Below are positions 51,400-60,300 of a stretch of DNA of 64,000 nucleotides, piece after piece. The DNA is taken from NCBI RefSeq assembly GCF_014495685.1, contig NZ_JACTVI010000035.1:1-64000 (forward strand). Direction: 5' to 3'. Position numbers and translations under genes: made by a program. Each line of letters begins with the position of its first letter. The stretch's first letter is position 1. The notes below the pieces were generated by a model, which was not told where the DNA came from, did not search any database, and saw only the letters and a list, made by a program, of their open reading frames with translations. The DNA is from Streptomyces sp. TRM68367. GTDB taxonomy: Bacteria > Actinomycetota > Actinomycetes > Streptomycetales > Streptomycetaceae.

Positions 51400-52803
51400 G
51401 TGGGCAAGCGCAACCAGGAACGGCGGCGCGCCAAGAAGAAGCAGCGCGACGCGCGGCAGCGGGTACGGGCGGAGCAGGAACGGGCCTTCGGGGCCTCGTT
51501 CGGGTTCGGTGCCGACGGCTGCGACTGCGGCGATCCGTTCTGCACGGTGGGTGGCGGGGCGTCCGTACCGCGCCCGCGCGGGCCGCGGACCGTCGCCGAC
51601 CTGCTCGACGAGGCGATGGGCAGGGTGTGCGCCATCCCGCTGGAGGACTCCGCGCGCCGCGAGGCCGCGCTGGGGCGGGCCGCCGCCTTGTTCACCAAGG
51701 CGGGCATGGGCAACGCGGTGCTTGCGGCGGGCGGTGCGGTGCTGCACGAGGTGTGGCACCGCGGCTGGCAGCCCGCCGATGTGGTGCGCGCCGCAAGGCG
51801 CGAGCTCAAGGCGCGGCACGGGCGGCTCGCGGCCGATCTGGTCGCCGCCGAGCATCGCGCATACCCGGCCGCGGCCCTGGACGAGCGTTGGGCCGGTCAA
51901 CTCACCTCCGTTTCGGCCGAGTTGTGGTGGGGCGACGACGACGCGTATCTGACCGGTGCCGCCGCCCGCGAGAAGTGCGAGCCGACCGTACTGGGGCGGG
52001 CCATGGTGGAATTGCTGGACCTGCTGAGCGGGCTCCCGGAGATTTCGCAGCTGATGCCGCCCCCCTGCAAGACCGGCCCCGGCAATGCCGCTGGTAGCAG
52101 CGGTACGGAGGCACCGGTGCTCGCCAAGGTCCGCGGACTGCTAGCGAAGGCCGAGTCCACCGAGTTCCCCGAGGAGGCGGAGGCACTCACCGCCAAAGCG
52201 CAGCAGCTGATGGCCCGGCACAGCATCGACGCGGCACTGCTGGACACCGAGCGGGGCACCCGGCAAGTGCCGGGGGGCGTGCGGGTCGGGGTGGACGCCC
52301 CGTACGAGGAACCGAAGGTGCACCTGCTGCAGGCTGTGGCGCAGGCCAACCGCTGCCGCGCGGTGTGGTCGCGGAACCTGGGCTTCTCCACCGTGGTCGG
52401 CTTCGCCGCCGACGTGCGGGCAGTGGAGCTGCTGTACACCTCCCTGCTGGTGCAGGCGCAGTCCGCGCTCCAGGCGGCCGGGACCCGGACCTACCGTGAC
52501 GGGGCCTCGCGCACCCGCTCTTATCGGCAGTCCTTCCTGACGGCCTACGCGACCCGGATCTCCCAACGGCTGAGCCGGGCGACCGAACAGGCCATCAAAG
52601 CGGCCGGCGAAGACCACGGGCCCGGGCTGCTGCCGGTACTGGCCTCCCGCGCCCAGGCGGTGGACGACCAGGTGGACGAATTGTTCACGGAACTGTCCTA
52701 CAACCACAGCCAGACGCACGCCCGGGACCGGGAGGGCTGGGCACACGGCACGGCCGCCGCGAACCGCGCGCAGTTGCACGGCCACGCCGACGCACTTGGC
52801 TGA
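51400..52803 (+). CDS. DUF2786 domain protein
   Basis: 467 residues from a GTG at 51400. The basic N-terminus (GKRNQERRRAKKKQRDARQR) precedes a Cys motif (GCDCGDPFC). DUF2786 is seen as VLAKVRGLLAKAESTEFPEEAEALTAKAQQLMARHSIDAALL, near residues 245-290. The C-terminal part (RTRSYRQSFLTAYATRISQRL) is also typical of this protein. Function unknown; the basic start suggests nucleic-acid binding. Confidence 0.78.
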   Translation: MGKRNQERRRAKKKQRDARQRVRAEQERAFGASFGFGADGCDCGDPFCTVGGGASVPRPRGPRTVADLLDEAMGRVCAIPLEDSARREAALGRAAALFTKAGMGNAVLAAGGAVLHEVWHRGWQPADVVRAARRELKARHGRLAADLVAAEHRAYPAAALDERWAGQLTSVSAELWWGDDDAYLTGAAAREKCEPTVLGRAMVELLDLLSGLPEISQLMPPPCKTGPGNAAGSSGTEAPVLAKVRGLLAKAESTEFPEEAEALTAKAQQLMARHSIDAALLDTERGTRQVPGGVRVGVDAPYEEPKVHLLQAVAQANRCRAVWSRNLGFSTVVGFAADVRAVELLYTSLLVQAQSALQAAGTRTYRDGASRTRSYRQSFLTAYATRISQRLSRATEQAIKAAGEDHGPGLLPVLASRAQAVDDQVDELFTELSYNHSQTHARDREGWAHGTAAANRAQLHGHADALG

Positions 52804-53320
52804 CGCGCGGCGCGCGCCGTGAGGGCGACCTGGACACGTCCGCACTTCCGGAGACTGGGCCTTGATCGTTCGAAACGGCCCACGCGAGCGCTCCAAATCG
52901 GCCCGGAGACCCGAGTCCTCACGCGGGTGGACGGTGTTCGAGTACATCGAGCCCCTCCAAGCCTCGCTTCACGGATATCGGAGGCGAGCGGACTGCATTG
53001 CTTGGCACTTCCCGACAACGTGCGATGGCCCTCGCCGTCGACGTCCAGGCCTAGCGTCGGTACGCACTTCCCCCTCCCAGCGCTTCCCCGAATCGCATCT
53101 TCGGATGATCCACTTCCGTCTCGACTGCACCGCGCCTGCACTGATGGCCACCCCTTGGCCACCCCTCACATCCGGCCAGTCGACTACCGCACCCCTCCCT
53201 TGCCGCAAACATGCAGGTCAGCGGCGCGCGAGCCAGCAACGTAACCAACAGTGGAGAAGTCGCGACCTACGCATTCCAATACGGGTCAGAAGCGGCCTCT
53301 GCGAACCATTTCCATGGTCA
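52804..53320. other. Intergenic region without a gene
   Basis: No convincing coding frame on either strand. The GC content is lower than in neighbouring genes. The right end leads into the terminator and tRNA fragment. Confidence 0.4.
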
Positions 53321-53360
53321 AGAAAAATAAAAAACCGCAGGTCAGAGGCCTGACCTGCGG
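53321..53360 (-). terminator. Rho-independent terminator downstream of tRNA 3' end B
   Basis: On the minus strand, a perfect 11-bp stem CCGCAGGTCAG with a 4-base loop is followed by a run of T interrupted by a single A (53334-53321). It follows the tRNA-Thr-like 3' end and is the expected tRNA terminator. Confidence 0.8.
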
Positions 53361-53367
53361 TTCACCT

Positions 53368-53415
53368 TGGAGCCGCCTTCGGGATTCGAACCCGAGACCT
53401 ACGCATTACGAGACC
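53368..53415 (-). other. tRNA-Thr(CGT) 3' half, attachment site B
   Basis: Read on the minus strand, the sequence contains an anticodon loop CTCGTAA, the variable region, the T-arm GGGTTCGAATCCC and an acceptor end GGCGGCTCCA. The 5' half (D-arm and 5' acceptor) is missing, so it is not a functional tRNA. These 48 bases are identical to 61720-61767, which identifies an integration site duplicated in direct orientation 8,352 bp apart. Confidence 0.75.
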
Positions 53416-53527
53416 GTGAGCGTTCGTGCTGCGTGGTGCCTGGTCGTGCTGCTGAGTGACGTTTTACCTGATCAGAGCACGTGCGGGTGGTTGAACTGTG
53501 CTACCTCGTGTTATGTCGAAGGCGTCC

Positions 53528-53563
53528 GGCCACCGGCTGGCCACCGGCTGGCCACCGGGAAGG
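53528..53563. repeat. Short tandem repeat CTGGCCACCGG
   Basis: Three near-perfect copies of an 11-mer within the segment that is also similar between sites B and C. The counterpart at 61882-61900 has two diverged copies. Confidence 0.6.
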
Positions 53564-53923
53564 ACACCGCTGGCGGCAAGGAGCGGGTTCACCCAGGTTG
53601 TCAGCCTCCCACAGATGTCCTGCGATAACCCTGCGTTCCCAACGGATCGCTCCAGGGGAAGCTGCTCCAGCGTAGCCGGAAGGCTGTTCCCGCGACCGCT
53701 GGGTCAACGAACCGGGCGGCTCCGCTCAGATCATCAAGCGACCGTCGCGCCGGCCGATGTTCACGGGACGGCTCGCCGGACCGGCGGCCTGGCTTCCACT
53801 CCGCCGGGTCGTGGGAACGCTTACCTCGGGCATCGGACTCCGCCCTCAGCTCTAGCGAGCGGCACAGGCAGCCTCTCGTTGGTCCCTTTCCGCCGGGCAT
53901 CTCAGCACCATCGCTCCGACGCC

Positions 53924-53950
53924 TGTCGGCGTACACGTGAACGTGGCCCT
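53924..53950 (+). repeat. Transposon-end-like sequence TGTCGGCGTACAC
   Basis: TGTCGGCGTACACGTGAACG and the next bases match the left terminus of the 292-bp element at 60978 over 23 of 26 positions. It lies beside the ISL3 remnant. It may be one end of a related element whose other end is lost. Confidence 0.45.
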
Positions 53951-53999
53951 GGCAAGATTTCCGTGAAGCTGGGGTGTGCCACCGTGCGCCGGTGACGCT

Positions 54000-54500
54000 C
54001 CGTCACGGATAGCGGCGTCGGAGGCAGGGCCAGAGGATGACGCGGTGGCGGAGCAGCGGGACCCCCGCGCGTCCGGCCATGATCCGTTTCTGGAGTTTCA
54101 GATCGGTGATGCGGCCTCGTTGACGCCTGAACGGGGTGGTGATGCCCTGCACGACTGCGGGCCGATCCTCGCGGATGGCTTTGGCCAGGCCGGCCAAGGC
54201 CGGGAGGCGGGCGGTCGTGAGTTGCTCGAGCAGTCCGGCAGCGGGGCGGCGTCGCGGGCGTCGAGCATGGCGGCGAACTGACGCACCAGATCGTGGGTGC
54301 GGTCCAGTTCCGGGCAGTGCTCGAGCAGCCGCCTGAGTCCTTCGGCGGCGTGCAGACCGTGCCGGGATGGCGCGGTGGTGATCCAGCGGGCGACTTCCCG
54401 GGGCGAGGGCGGCCGCTCGCGCGGCGTGTTGATCGGCAGGCCGCGACGCAGCGGCGCGACGGCCATCTTGATCCGCTGGTAGTGGCCGCGGTAGCCCTTA
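54000..54500 (-). pseudogene. ISL3-family transposase, C-terminal remnant
   Basis: Leftward frames joined near 54237 and 54120 read PSPREVARWITTAPSRH, HDLVRQFAAMLDARDAAPLPD, LPALAGLAKAIREDRPAVVQG and ITDLKLQKRIMAGRAGVPLLRHRVIL. These are the last blocks of ISL3 transposases. At least two frameshifts; the N-terminal two-thirds is absent. Confidence 0.6.
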
Positions 54501-54509
54501 GCAACGAGT

Positions 54510-55187
54510 TCCTGGTGCAGGCGGGGCGAGTTCGTGCTCGCGATACCGGCCCTCGATGAGCTTGTCCGCCTCGGAGATCTGCTCGTTGAGGGCCATCACC
54601 TCCTCGGCCAGGGTGTGGACCAGCTTCGCGATGGGCTTCTCACCGGGGACGGCGGTGTGCTGGCGCTCGGCGGCCTCAACCGCCGCTTCGGCCAGCGTTT
54701 CGGACCTTGCGGTTCGCCAGCCACTTGGTCAGCCGGGTGACTCCGGCGCGGCGGATTCGCGGCCGGGGTCTGGTAGCCCGTCAGCAGCTTGAGCGGGCCG
54801 GTGTTGGTCACGTCCAGGGCTCGCTCCAGGGCCGGGAACATGCTCAGCAGGGTGCCGCGCAGCCGGTTCACCACGCGGGTGCGGTCCTCGACCAGGTCGG
54901 CGCGGCGTCCGGTCAGCAGCTTGATGATGGCGGCTTCGTCTCCGCGGCGGACGGGCCGCAGGTCGCGGCGCATCCTGGCCTGGTCGGCGATGACGAAAGC
55001 GTCGCGGGCATCGGTCTTGCCCTCGCCGCGGTAGCCGTCGGATGCTCGGTTCACCACGCGGCCGAGGATGTAGAGGACCTCCTGGCCATGGTTGACCAGC
55101 AGGGCCAGCAGCAGCGCGGGCTCCCCGCCGGTCATGTCGATGGCCCAGGTGACCTGTCGGCCGTCGGCCAGGTCCTGCTCTGTTGAT
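54510..55187 (-). pseudogene. IS110-family transposase remnant
   Basis: Leftward frame starting near 55187: DLADGRQVTWAIDMTGGEPALLLALL, then GEGKTDARDAFVIADQARMRRDL and LVEDRTRVVNRLRGTLLSMFPALERALD. This is the N-terminal DEDD domain of IS110-type recombinases, although the first acidic residues are missing. After LLTGYQTPA (near 54770) the frame shifts to ITRLTKWLANRK-like and AEEVMALNEQISEADKLIEGR sequence. It ends near 54510 against the ISL3 remnant. Confidence 0.65.
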
Positions 55188-55197
55188 CGCCGCTCTC

Positions 55198-55320
55198 GCT
55201 GCCGAGGGCGCCTCTACGATCCGAGGGATGTACCACCTCCGACGCGGCTACGGCCACCTCCTGGACAGCCTCGCCACGCTGGGAGCCGACATCACCACAA
55301 CCTTCCCCGGAGGACCTTGA
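55198..55320 (+). pseudogene. MurA-like enolpyruvyltransferase, C-terminal tail
   Basis: About 40 residues in one frame, AAEGASTIRGMYHLRRGYGHLLDSLATLGADI, then a stop at 55318-55320. This is the conserved C-terminus of UDP-GlcNAc 1-carboxyvinyltransferase. Everything upstream has been replaced by the IS110 remnant on the opposite strand. Confidence 0.65.
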
Positions 55321-55545
55321 TGTCTTCACCCACCCTCGGGACTCTTCGGGCCTCCACCCGACTCGACCATTACCGCGGCGCCGACCTTCCGCTGCACGAA
55401 CTCCTGGCCCGCGAACCGCTGGACGACGCCCCCGGAACCCACCGGTACATCAACCGCGGCCACATCCTCCTCGAGCTGGCCTTCGCCCAGACGCTGACCC
55501 TCACAGCCCGCGACGGTGCCACCGCGACTGCCTTCACAACCGCAA
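55320..55545 (+). pseudogene. Unknown short gene cut at a tRNA 3' end
   Basis: An ATG overlapping the MurA stop starts SSPTLGTLRASTRLDHYRGADLPL and GTHRYINRGHILLELAFAQTL. About 70 residues look coding, then the frame enters tRNA sequence. It was probably the next gene in an operon with the MurA-like gene. Family not recognised. Confidence 0.4.
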
Positions 55546-55588
55546 CCCTAAAGCGGGTGTCGCAGGTTCGAATCCTGCCTGGGCACAG
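55545..55588 (+). other. tRNA-Arg(CCT) 3' half, attachment-site remnant
   Basis: Contains an anticodon-loop-like CCTAAAG, the variable region GGGTGTC, the T-arm GCAGGTTCGAATCCTGC, and an acceptor end CTGGGCAC. No 5' half precedes it; instead there is protein-coding sequence. This is the signature left when an element integrates in a tRNA gene. Confidence 0.6.
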
Positions 55589-55927
55589 CATCAGACAGGC
55601 TCTGAACAGCATGTTTCTTGATCGGTTACCTGATCAGGCGGCCTCGGACTCCTCGTCCGGGGCCCTTTGCGTGAGCGGTGCCGCTTGAGGGGACGGGACA
55701 TGACCCATCGGTTCGTGAGCGGATCGCAGACTGCCCAGCAGCGCCGGCCTGACATCTTTCGCACCGTGTCGGCCCGGGTATCCGGCACATCGGGCTACGC
55801 AGCCACTCGCCCCCAGGGGCGTCAACGTCCCAGCGGCCCCAGCCGACAGTCCAGGCGGCGCCGAGGGCCGTGCCTCGCATCCCAGCGGTGAAGCGTGCCC
55901 GCCGAGCCTGTCGGACTACGGGGTCCG
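55589..55927. other. Intergenic region without a gene
   Basis: A weak inverted repeat around 55628-55640 (TACCTGATCAGG) follows the tRNA-Arg 3' end. No supported coding frame. Confidence 0.35.
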
Positions 55928-58099
55928 TCAGCATTCGTGCGGGAGGCCTTGCTCCGTCCAGATGCATTTGCCGTCGTGGTGGTAGCGGGCGCCCCAGCGT
56001 CGGGAGAGGGCGGCCACCAACTGCAGCCCCCGGCCGCCTTCGTCGGTGTATGCGGCGCGGCGAATGCGGGGGGTGGTCAGGCTGCCGTCGTAGACCTCGC
56101 AGATCAATGACCGACTGTGCAGCAGGCGCAGGCTCAGGGGGCCCTTGGCGTGCCGGATGGCGTTGCCGACGAGTTCGCTGGCCAGGAGTTCGGTGGTGAT
56201 GATCAGGTCGTCCAGTCCCCAGGCGGCAAGTTGTTTGCGGACATATTCGCGGGCCTGCCAGGCCGCCTGGGGATCGTGGGGGAAGCTGCACGTGGCAACG
56301 TCCTCGGTGGCGGTGCTTCGGGTGTGGGCGATGAGCAGGGCCGCGTCATCGTCGGTCTGTTCACGATCTGGCAGTAGCACCGAGGTGACCGTGTCGCACA
56401 GTTCTTCGAGACGCCCGGCGTCATCGTCCCGGTCTTTCTGGAAGTACGGTGTCCGGGCAGCGGCCTGGGCCAAGGTATGGAGGAGCTGGGCCAGTCCTTG
56501 GTCGGCGTCCCGAGTGGCGGATTCGATGAGCCCGTCGGTGCACAGGACGACAAGGCTTTCCGCGGGCAGGCGCAGCTCGTGCGTTTCGAACGGTGGTGTG
56601 ACGGCGCCCAGGGGCGGGTCGGGGGCCACGTCGGGGATGTGCACGGTGCCGTCAGGGTGGACGAAGACGGGCGGGGGATGACCGGCCAGGGAGAACCTGC
56701 ATATCCGGGTGACGGGGTCGAAGATGGCGTACAGGCAGGTGGCATAGTAGTCGTCACCGAGGTCGCTGACCAGGTCGTTGAGGTGGCTGAGCAGTTCGTC
56801 GGGGGGCATTTCCAGGTCGGCCAGGGTGCGTACGGCCGTGCGTAGCCGGCCCATGGTGGCCGCCTCGGTGATGCCGTGCCCCATGACGTCGCCGATCACC
56901 ATGGCGACCCGGTCGGCGGACAGCGGAATCAGGTCGTACCAGTCGCCGCCCACCGCCTCGCCTCGGCCCGCAGGCAGGTAGCGGGCGGCGGCGCGGACGG
57001 CAGGCAGGCCGGGCAGCGTCCTGGGCAGCAGGCCACGCTGCAGTTCCTGCGCACGGACGTGTTCCGCGTCGTACAGGCGGGCCCGCTCGAGTGCCTGAGC
57101 GACCAGACCGCTGAGCGCTGTCAGCAAGGTGCGCTCCTCCTCGCTGAAGGAGCGCGGTCGGCTGAAGGAGACAACACAGCAGCCGATCGCACGCCCGGAG
57201 GCGATGAGAGGCAGGAACGCCCATGCGTTCTTCGGTGATGTGGCCGTCAAGCCGACCATCTCTGGATAGCGCCGCAGGAGCGCGGCCTTTGTTTCGACGA
57301 AGAGAGGAGTGCCCGCGCGGAGCACGTCGGCGATGATGGGCTGGGATGTGAGCGGGAGCTCGCGGAGCCGACTCCAGTATCCCTGGTATCCCTGCGGGTA
57401 TCCGACGAGACCGACCACATGCATTCGGTACCCCTCGAACGCATAAACTCCCAGCCCGTCAGCGCCGAAGGGTGGCAGGACATGGTCTGCGACGGCCCGC
57501 ACCACATCTCTGGAGGTGAGGGCTTCGGCCAGCGCCGCAGTCAGCTCGCTCATCCGGAGGGTCCGCTCAGACCCGGCCGCCGCATCAAGGCCTGGCGGCG
57601 GCGTGCCAGGTGAGCCCGTAAGGCGCGCCGCAGTCCATGCAGCCACCGAATGGAGAAAGGACCGCTGCACGTCATTCGGCTTGCCGGGGCCTGCCGTGAG
57701 CACGGACAGCGCACCAGTCGGCCCGTCGGCACCGGGCAAGGGCACTGCCGCTGTGCCGGAGGCCCCGCTTCGCAGGCTGTCCCTGCCCACCCACACGTAG
57801 GCGCCATGCTGCACTGCGCGTGCGGGCGCCACATCGTCCAGATCGTATAGATCTGCCCACGCCTCGGCGTTGCCCGAGGCAAGCCCGCTGGCCGCCACCA
57901 GGTGCAGCCGACCCGCAGCGGGATCGCGCCGGTGTACCAAGGCACCCAGGCCATCCAGGCACGTAGTCGCCTGCTGAAGAGCCAGCGTCAGCGTCTCAGC
58001 AGCCCATGGCCCTTCATCGGAGGCCGCGACAAGGCTGGGCCGCGCCGACGTGGTCCTGTCGGCGTGACTCACGCGCCCGGCGTTCTTCCCCACTGCCAC
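55928..58099 (-). CDS. SpoIIE-type PP2C phosphatase with two GAF domains and a HATPase domain
   Basis: 723 residues. A degenerate GAF-like domain (about 30-165) and a second GAF (about 185-345, ending LTALSGLVAQALERARLYD) are followed by a PP2C/SpoIIE domain (about 365-585) with AVGGDWYDLIPL, VIGDVMGHGITEAATM and LCTDGLIESATRDAD. An RsbW-like ATPase domain follows (about 600-720) with LLASELVGNAIRHAKGPL and DEGGRGLQLVAALS. It should regulate an anti-anti-sigma/anti-sigma partner switch, sensing a ligand through GAF. No anti-sigma antagonist gene is adjacent, so the partner is elsewhere. The GTG start is at 58099. Confidence 0.9.
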   Translation of the reverse strand: MAVGKNAGRVSHADRTTSARPSLVAASDEGPWAAETLTLALQQATTCLDGLGALVHRRDPAAGRLHLVAASGLASGNAEAWADLYDLDDVAPARAVQHGAYVWVGRDSLRSGASGTAAVPLPGADGPTGALSVLTAGPGKPNDVQRSFLHSVAAWTAARLTGSPGTPPPGLDAAAGSERTLRMSELTAALAEALTSRDVVRAVADHVLPPFGADGLGVYAFEGYRMHVVGLVGYPQGYQGYWSRLRELPLTSQPIIADVLRAGTPLFVETKAALLRRYPEMVGLTATSPKNAWAFLPLIASGRAIGCCVVSFSRPRSFSEEERTLLTALSGLVAQALERARLYDAEHVRAQELQRGLLPRTLPGLPAVRAAARYLPAGRGEAVGGDWYDLIPLSADRVAMVIGDVMGHGITEAATMGRLRTAVRTLADLEMPPDELLSHLNDLVSDLGDDYYATCLYAIFDPVTRICRFSLAGHPPPVFVHPDGTVHIPDVAPDPPLGAVTPPFETHELRLPAESLVVLCTDGLIESATRDADQGLAQLLHTLAQAAARTPYFQKDRDDDAGRLEELCDTVTSVLLPDREQTDDDAALLIAHTRSTATEDVATCSFPHDPQAAWQAREYVRKQLAAWGLDDLIITTELLASELVGNAIRHAKGPLSLRLLHSRSLICEVYDGSLTTPRIRRAAYTDEGGRGLQLVAALSRRWGARYHHDGKCIWTEQGLPHEC

Positions 58100-58508
58100 C
58101 TCGCCTCAGCTCACTCGCAGGTCACATTCCGCTCACATCAGTGCGGTGGCAGGTGGGGAAGATCCTCCACCGTACAAATCATTCAAAACCAACTCCTATC
58201 GGCACCAACATAGTCGTTGCCGCCCACCCACGTCGCCCCCGGCTGACTGGCGTTGTCGCAGCGCCTGCAGATGCCCAGGTGACGGGCGAGCGAAGGCGCC
58301 TCGCTGTCACCGAGTGACGACCCTCTGTTATGTCAGCGCCACCCCGGCCGGCTCAGTCGACTATCCGGAACTCGCCTTAGTCGCGCTCGCCGTGTGCGCG
58401 AGGCACACGCAGTCACCGCGACAGCGACCTGCGCCTGCGTGCGGTGGCGCAGGACCACATGATGCATCTGCACTGGACAGTGCAGGTGCTGCTTGGTTGC
58501 GGGCATCA
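58100..58508. other. Intergenic region without a gene
   Basis: Gap between the phosphatase start and the GlxA gene stop. No supported coding frame. Confidence 0.4.
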
Positions 58509-59678
58509 TCAAAGACCGTGATCTCCATGGCGGAGACCGTTCTGCCGCGGATGGCCCCGCCGCTCACGGCGACCACGGCCAAGCCCCGCCCCGGCTGGGG
58601 GGACGACCTCGTCGGCGCGGGCCGTTCTGTCGGGTCGGGAGCCCTCACGGTGCATGCCGGTTGTGCGGAACCGCTCCCGATAGTCTGCGGGCGAGACGCC
58701 GATACTCCGCCGGAAGGCACGGCGCATCGTCTCCGCGGAGCCGAACCCGCAGCTACTGGCGACCGCCTCCAACCCGCTGTCACCGGAGCCGAGCATGAGC
58801 TTCGCCGCCTCGAGCCGGGTTTGCTCCACGTACCGCACCGGGCTGATCCCGACCTGCTGGGTGAACAACCGGGCGAAGCGCCGCTCGTTCATTGCCGCAC
58901 GGCGGGCCATCGCGGACACGGAGTGGTCGCCGGCCGGGTCAAGGATCACATCGTCCATGGCCTTGGCCACCCCACTGTCCTCCACCGAACCGCGTCGGTG
59001 CCAGACGCTGAACTGGGCTTGGCCGCCGGGACGCTGGAGAAACACCACAAGCCAGCGTGCCACCCGGCGGGCCAGGTCGGCACCGTAGTCGCCTTCGACG
59101 AGCGCCAGCGCAAGGTCGGCCCCGGCGCAGATGCCCGCTCCGGTGACCACTGGTCCGTCCTGGACGAAGAGCGCGTCCGGGGCCACCTCGACGCGTGGGA
59201 AACGCTCGGCCAGCTCGTCGCAGTGCGCCCAGTGCGTCGTTGCCCGACGGCCGTCCAGCACCCCCAGGCTCGCGAGCACGAATGCGCCGGTGCACACCGA
59301 GGCGATCCGCCCGGCCTGCGGAACCAGGCGGCCGGCGGCATCCACCACCGCGGGAATCGCGTCGGGCGTCGGCTCCTCGGGTTTCGCATACGTCTGGGGG
59401 TCAGTGTCAGGAGGAACGCCTCCCGGAACGATCAAAGTGTCCAGATCGCCGACCAGCGCGTCCACCCCGACATCGACATTAAGACTGACGAACGAGGTGG
59501 TCTGGACCGACCGGCCAGTCGGCGAGGCGAGCAGTACATCGTAGTCGGCGCCGAAGTCTTTTGCCCTCGCAAATATCTCCAGAGGAGCGGCGACGTCCTG
59601 GAGGGTCACCTTGTCGTAGACGAGGAAAACGATGCGCCGTCGCGGGGTCGAGGCCCTGGTTGCGATGCCCTCTGCCAT
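58509..59678 (-). CDS. GlxA family transcriptional regulator
   Basis: 389 residues. The N-terminal DJ-1/PfpI-like domain has IVFLVYDKVTLQDVAAPLEIF, DTLIVPGGVPP and ASVCTGAFVLASLGVLDGRRATTHW. The C-terminal AraC domain has MNERRFARLFTQQVGISPVRYVEQ and SCGFGSAETMRRAFRRSIGVSP. It also carries about 40 extra residues after YRERFRTTG that look non-conserved, so the C-terminus may run past the natural stop. A damaged paralogue lies at 60301-61446. ATG 59678 follows GAAGG. Confidence 0.85.
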   Translation of the reverse strand: MAEGIATRASTPRRRIVFLVYDKVTLQDVAAPLEIFARAKDFGADYDVLLASPTGRSVQTTSFVSLNVDVGVDALVGDLDTLIVPGGVPPDTDPQTYAKPEEPTPDAIPAVVDAAGRLVPQAGRIASVCTGAFVLASLGVLDGRRATTHWAHCDELAERFPRVEVAPDALFVQDGPVVTGAGICAGADLALALVEGDYGADLARRVARWLVVFLQRPGGQAQFSVWHRRGSVEDSGVAKAMDDVILDPAGDHSVSAMARRAAMNERRFARLFTQQVGISPVRYVEQTRLEAAKLMLGSGDSGLEAVASSCGFGSAETMRRAFRRSIGVSPADYRERFRTTGMHREGSRPDRTARADEVVPPAGAGLGRGRRERRGHPRQNGLRHGDHGL

Positions 59679-60300
59679 TGTGTGCCTTCTGTCCGAGGAG
59701 TGCCGCTCCTGCCGGGTCGCCGCCTCGCCCCCGGGTTCGTCGCCGGTCGCGACAGCCGCATTGCGGGGGCGACGCCAGCTGTAGGTGATCGCTTGGTCTA
59801 GGCGGACTCCGTGGTCTTCTGGTCGGCGAGCGGGCACGGACTGCCGGACCACTGGGGACGACCAGGAGCCGGGCACAGCGCCCCTCTGCCGTCACGGGCC
59901 CGTCCAACCGGGCCGACCTGGCCGGGGGAACCCAGGACAGCCGCCATCGGATCGCCACCTGACCCGCGAGTTCTTTGGCACGATAAGTGCATGTTTGTGT
60001 CAATATCCTACCCCGTGCCATAGGTGAGGGGCATACGGTCGTCGGCTGGTGGGATCCGGCTTCCGTCCTGTCCGCAGGGCGCCGTGCCGCTGATGCGGCG
60101 CCCTGATCATCGACGCACTCGGCCGCCGCCAAGGGGCCCCATGCCGTCCCCGCCAGTACGACTCCCCGGAATTCGCCACCAAGGGCTACCCGGCCCGTCG
60201 CAGCCCGGCCTGCCTGGTGACGAGGCACCTGCCGGCACCGTCCAGAAGCTGATCATCGCCCGATCGCGGGTGGGGGATTCGACGTGAAGCTATCGCCGGA
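59679..60300. other. Intergenic region without a supported gene
   Basis: 622 bp between the two GlxA loci. On the minus strand a TTGACA occurs near 60002, but no clear -10 follows at good spacing. No coding frame is convincing. Confidence 0.35.

Noticed and set aside
53368..53445. Functional tRNA-Thr gene at sites B and C
   Set aside because: Only the 3' half from the anticodon onward is present; the right flank cannot form the D-arm or the 5' acceptor strand.
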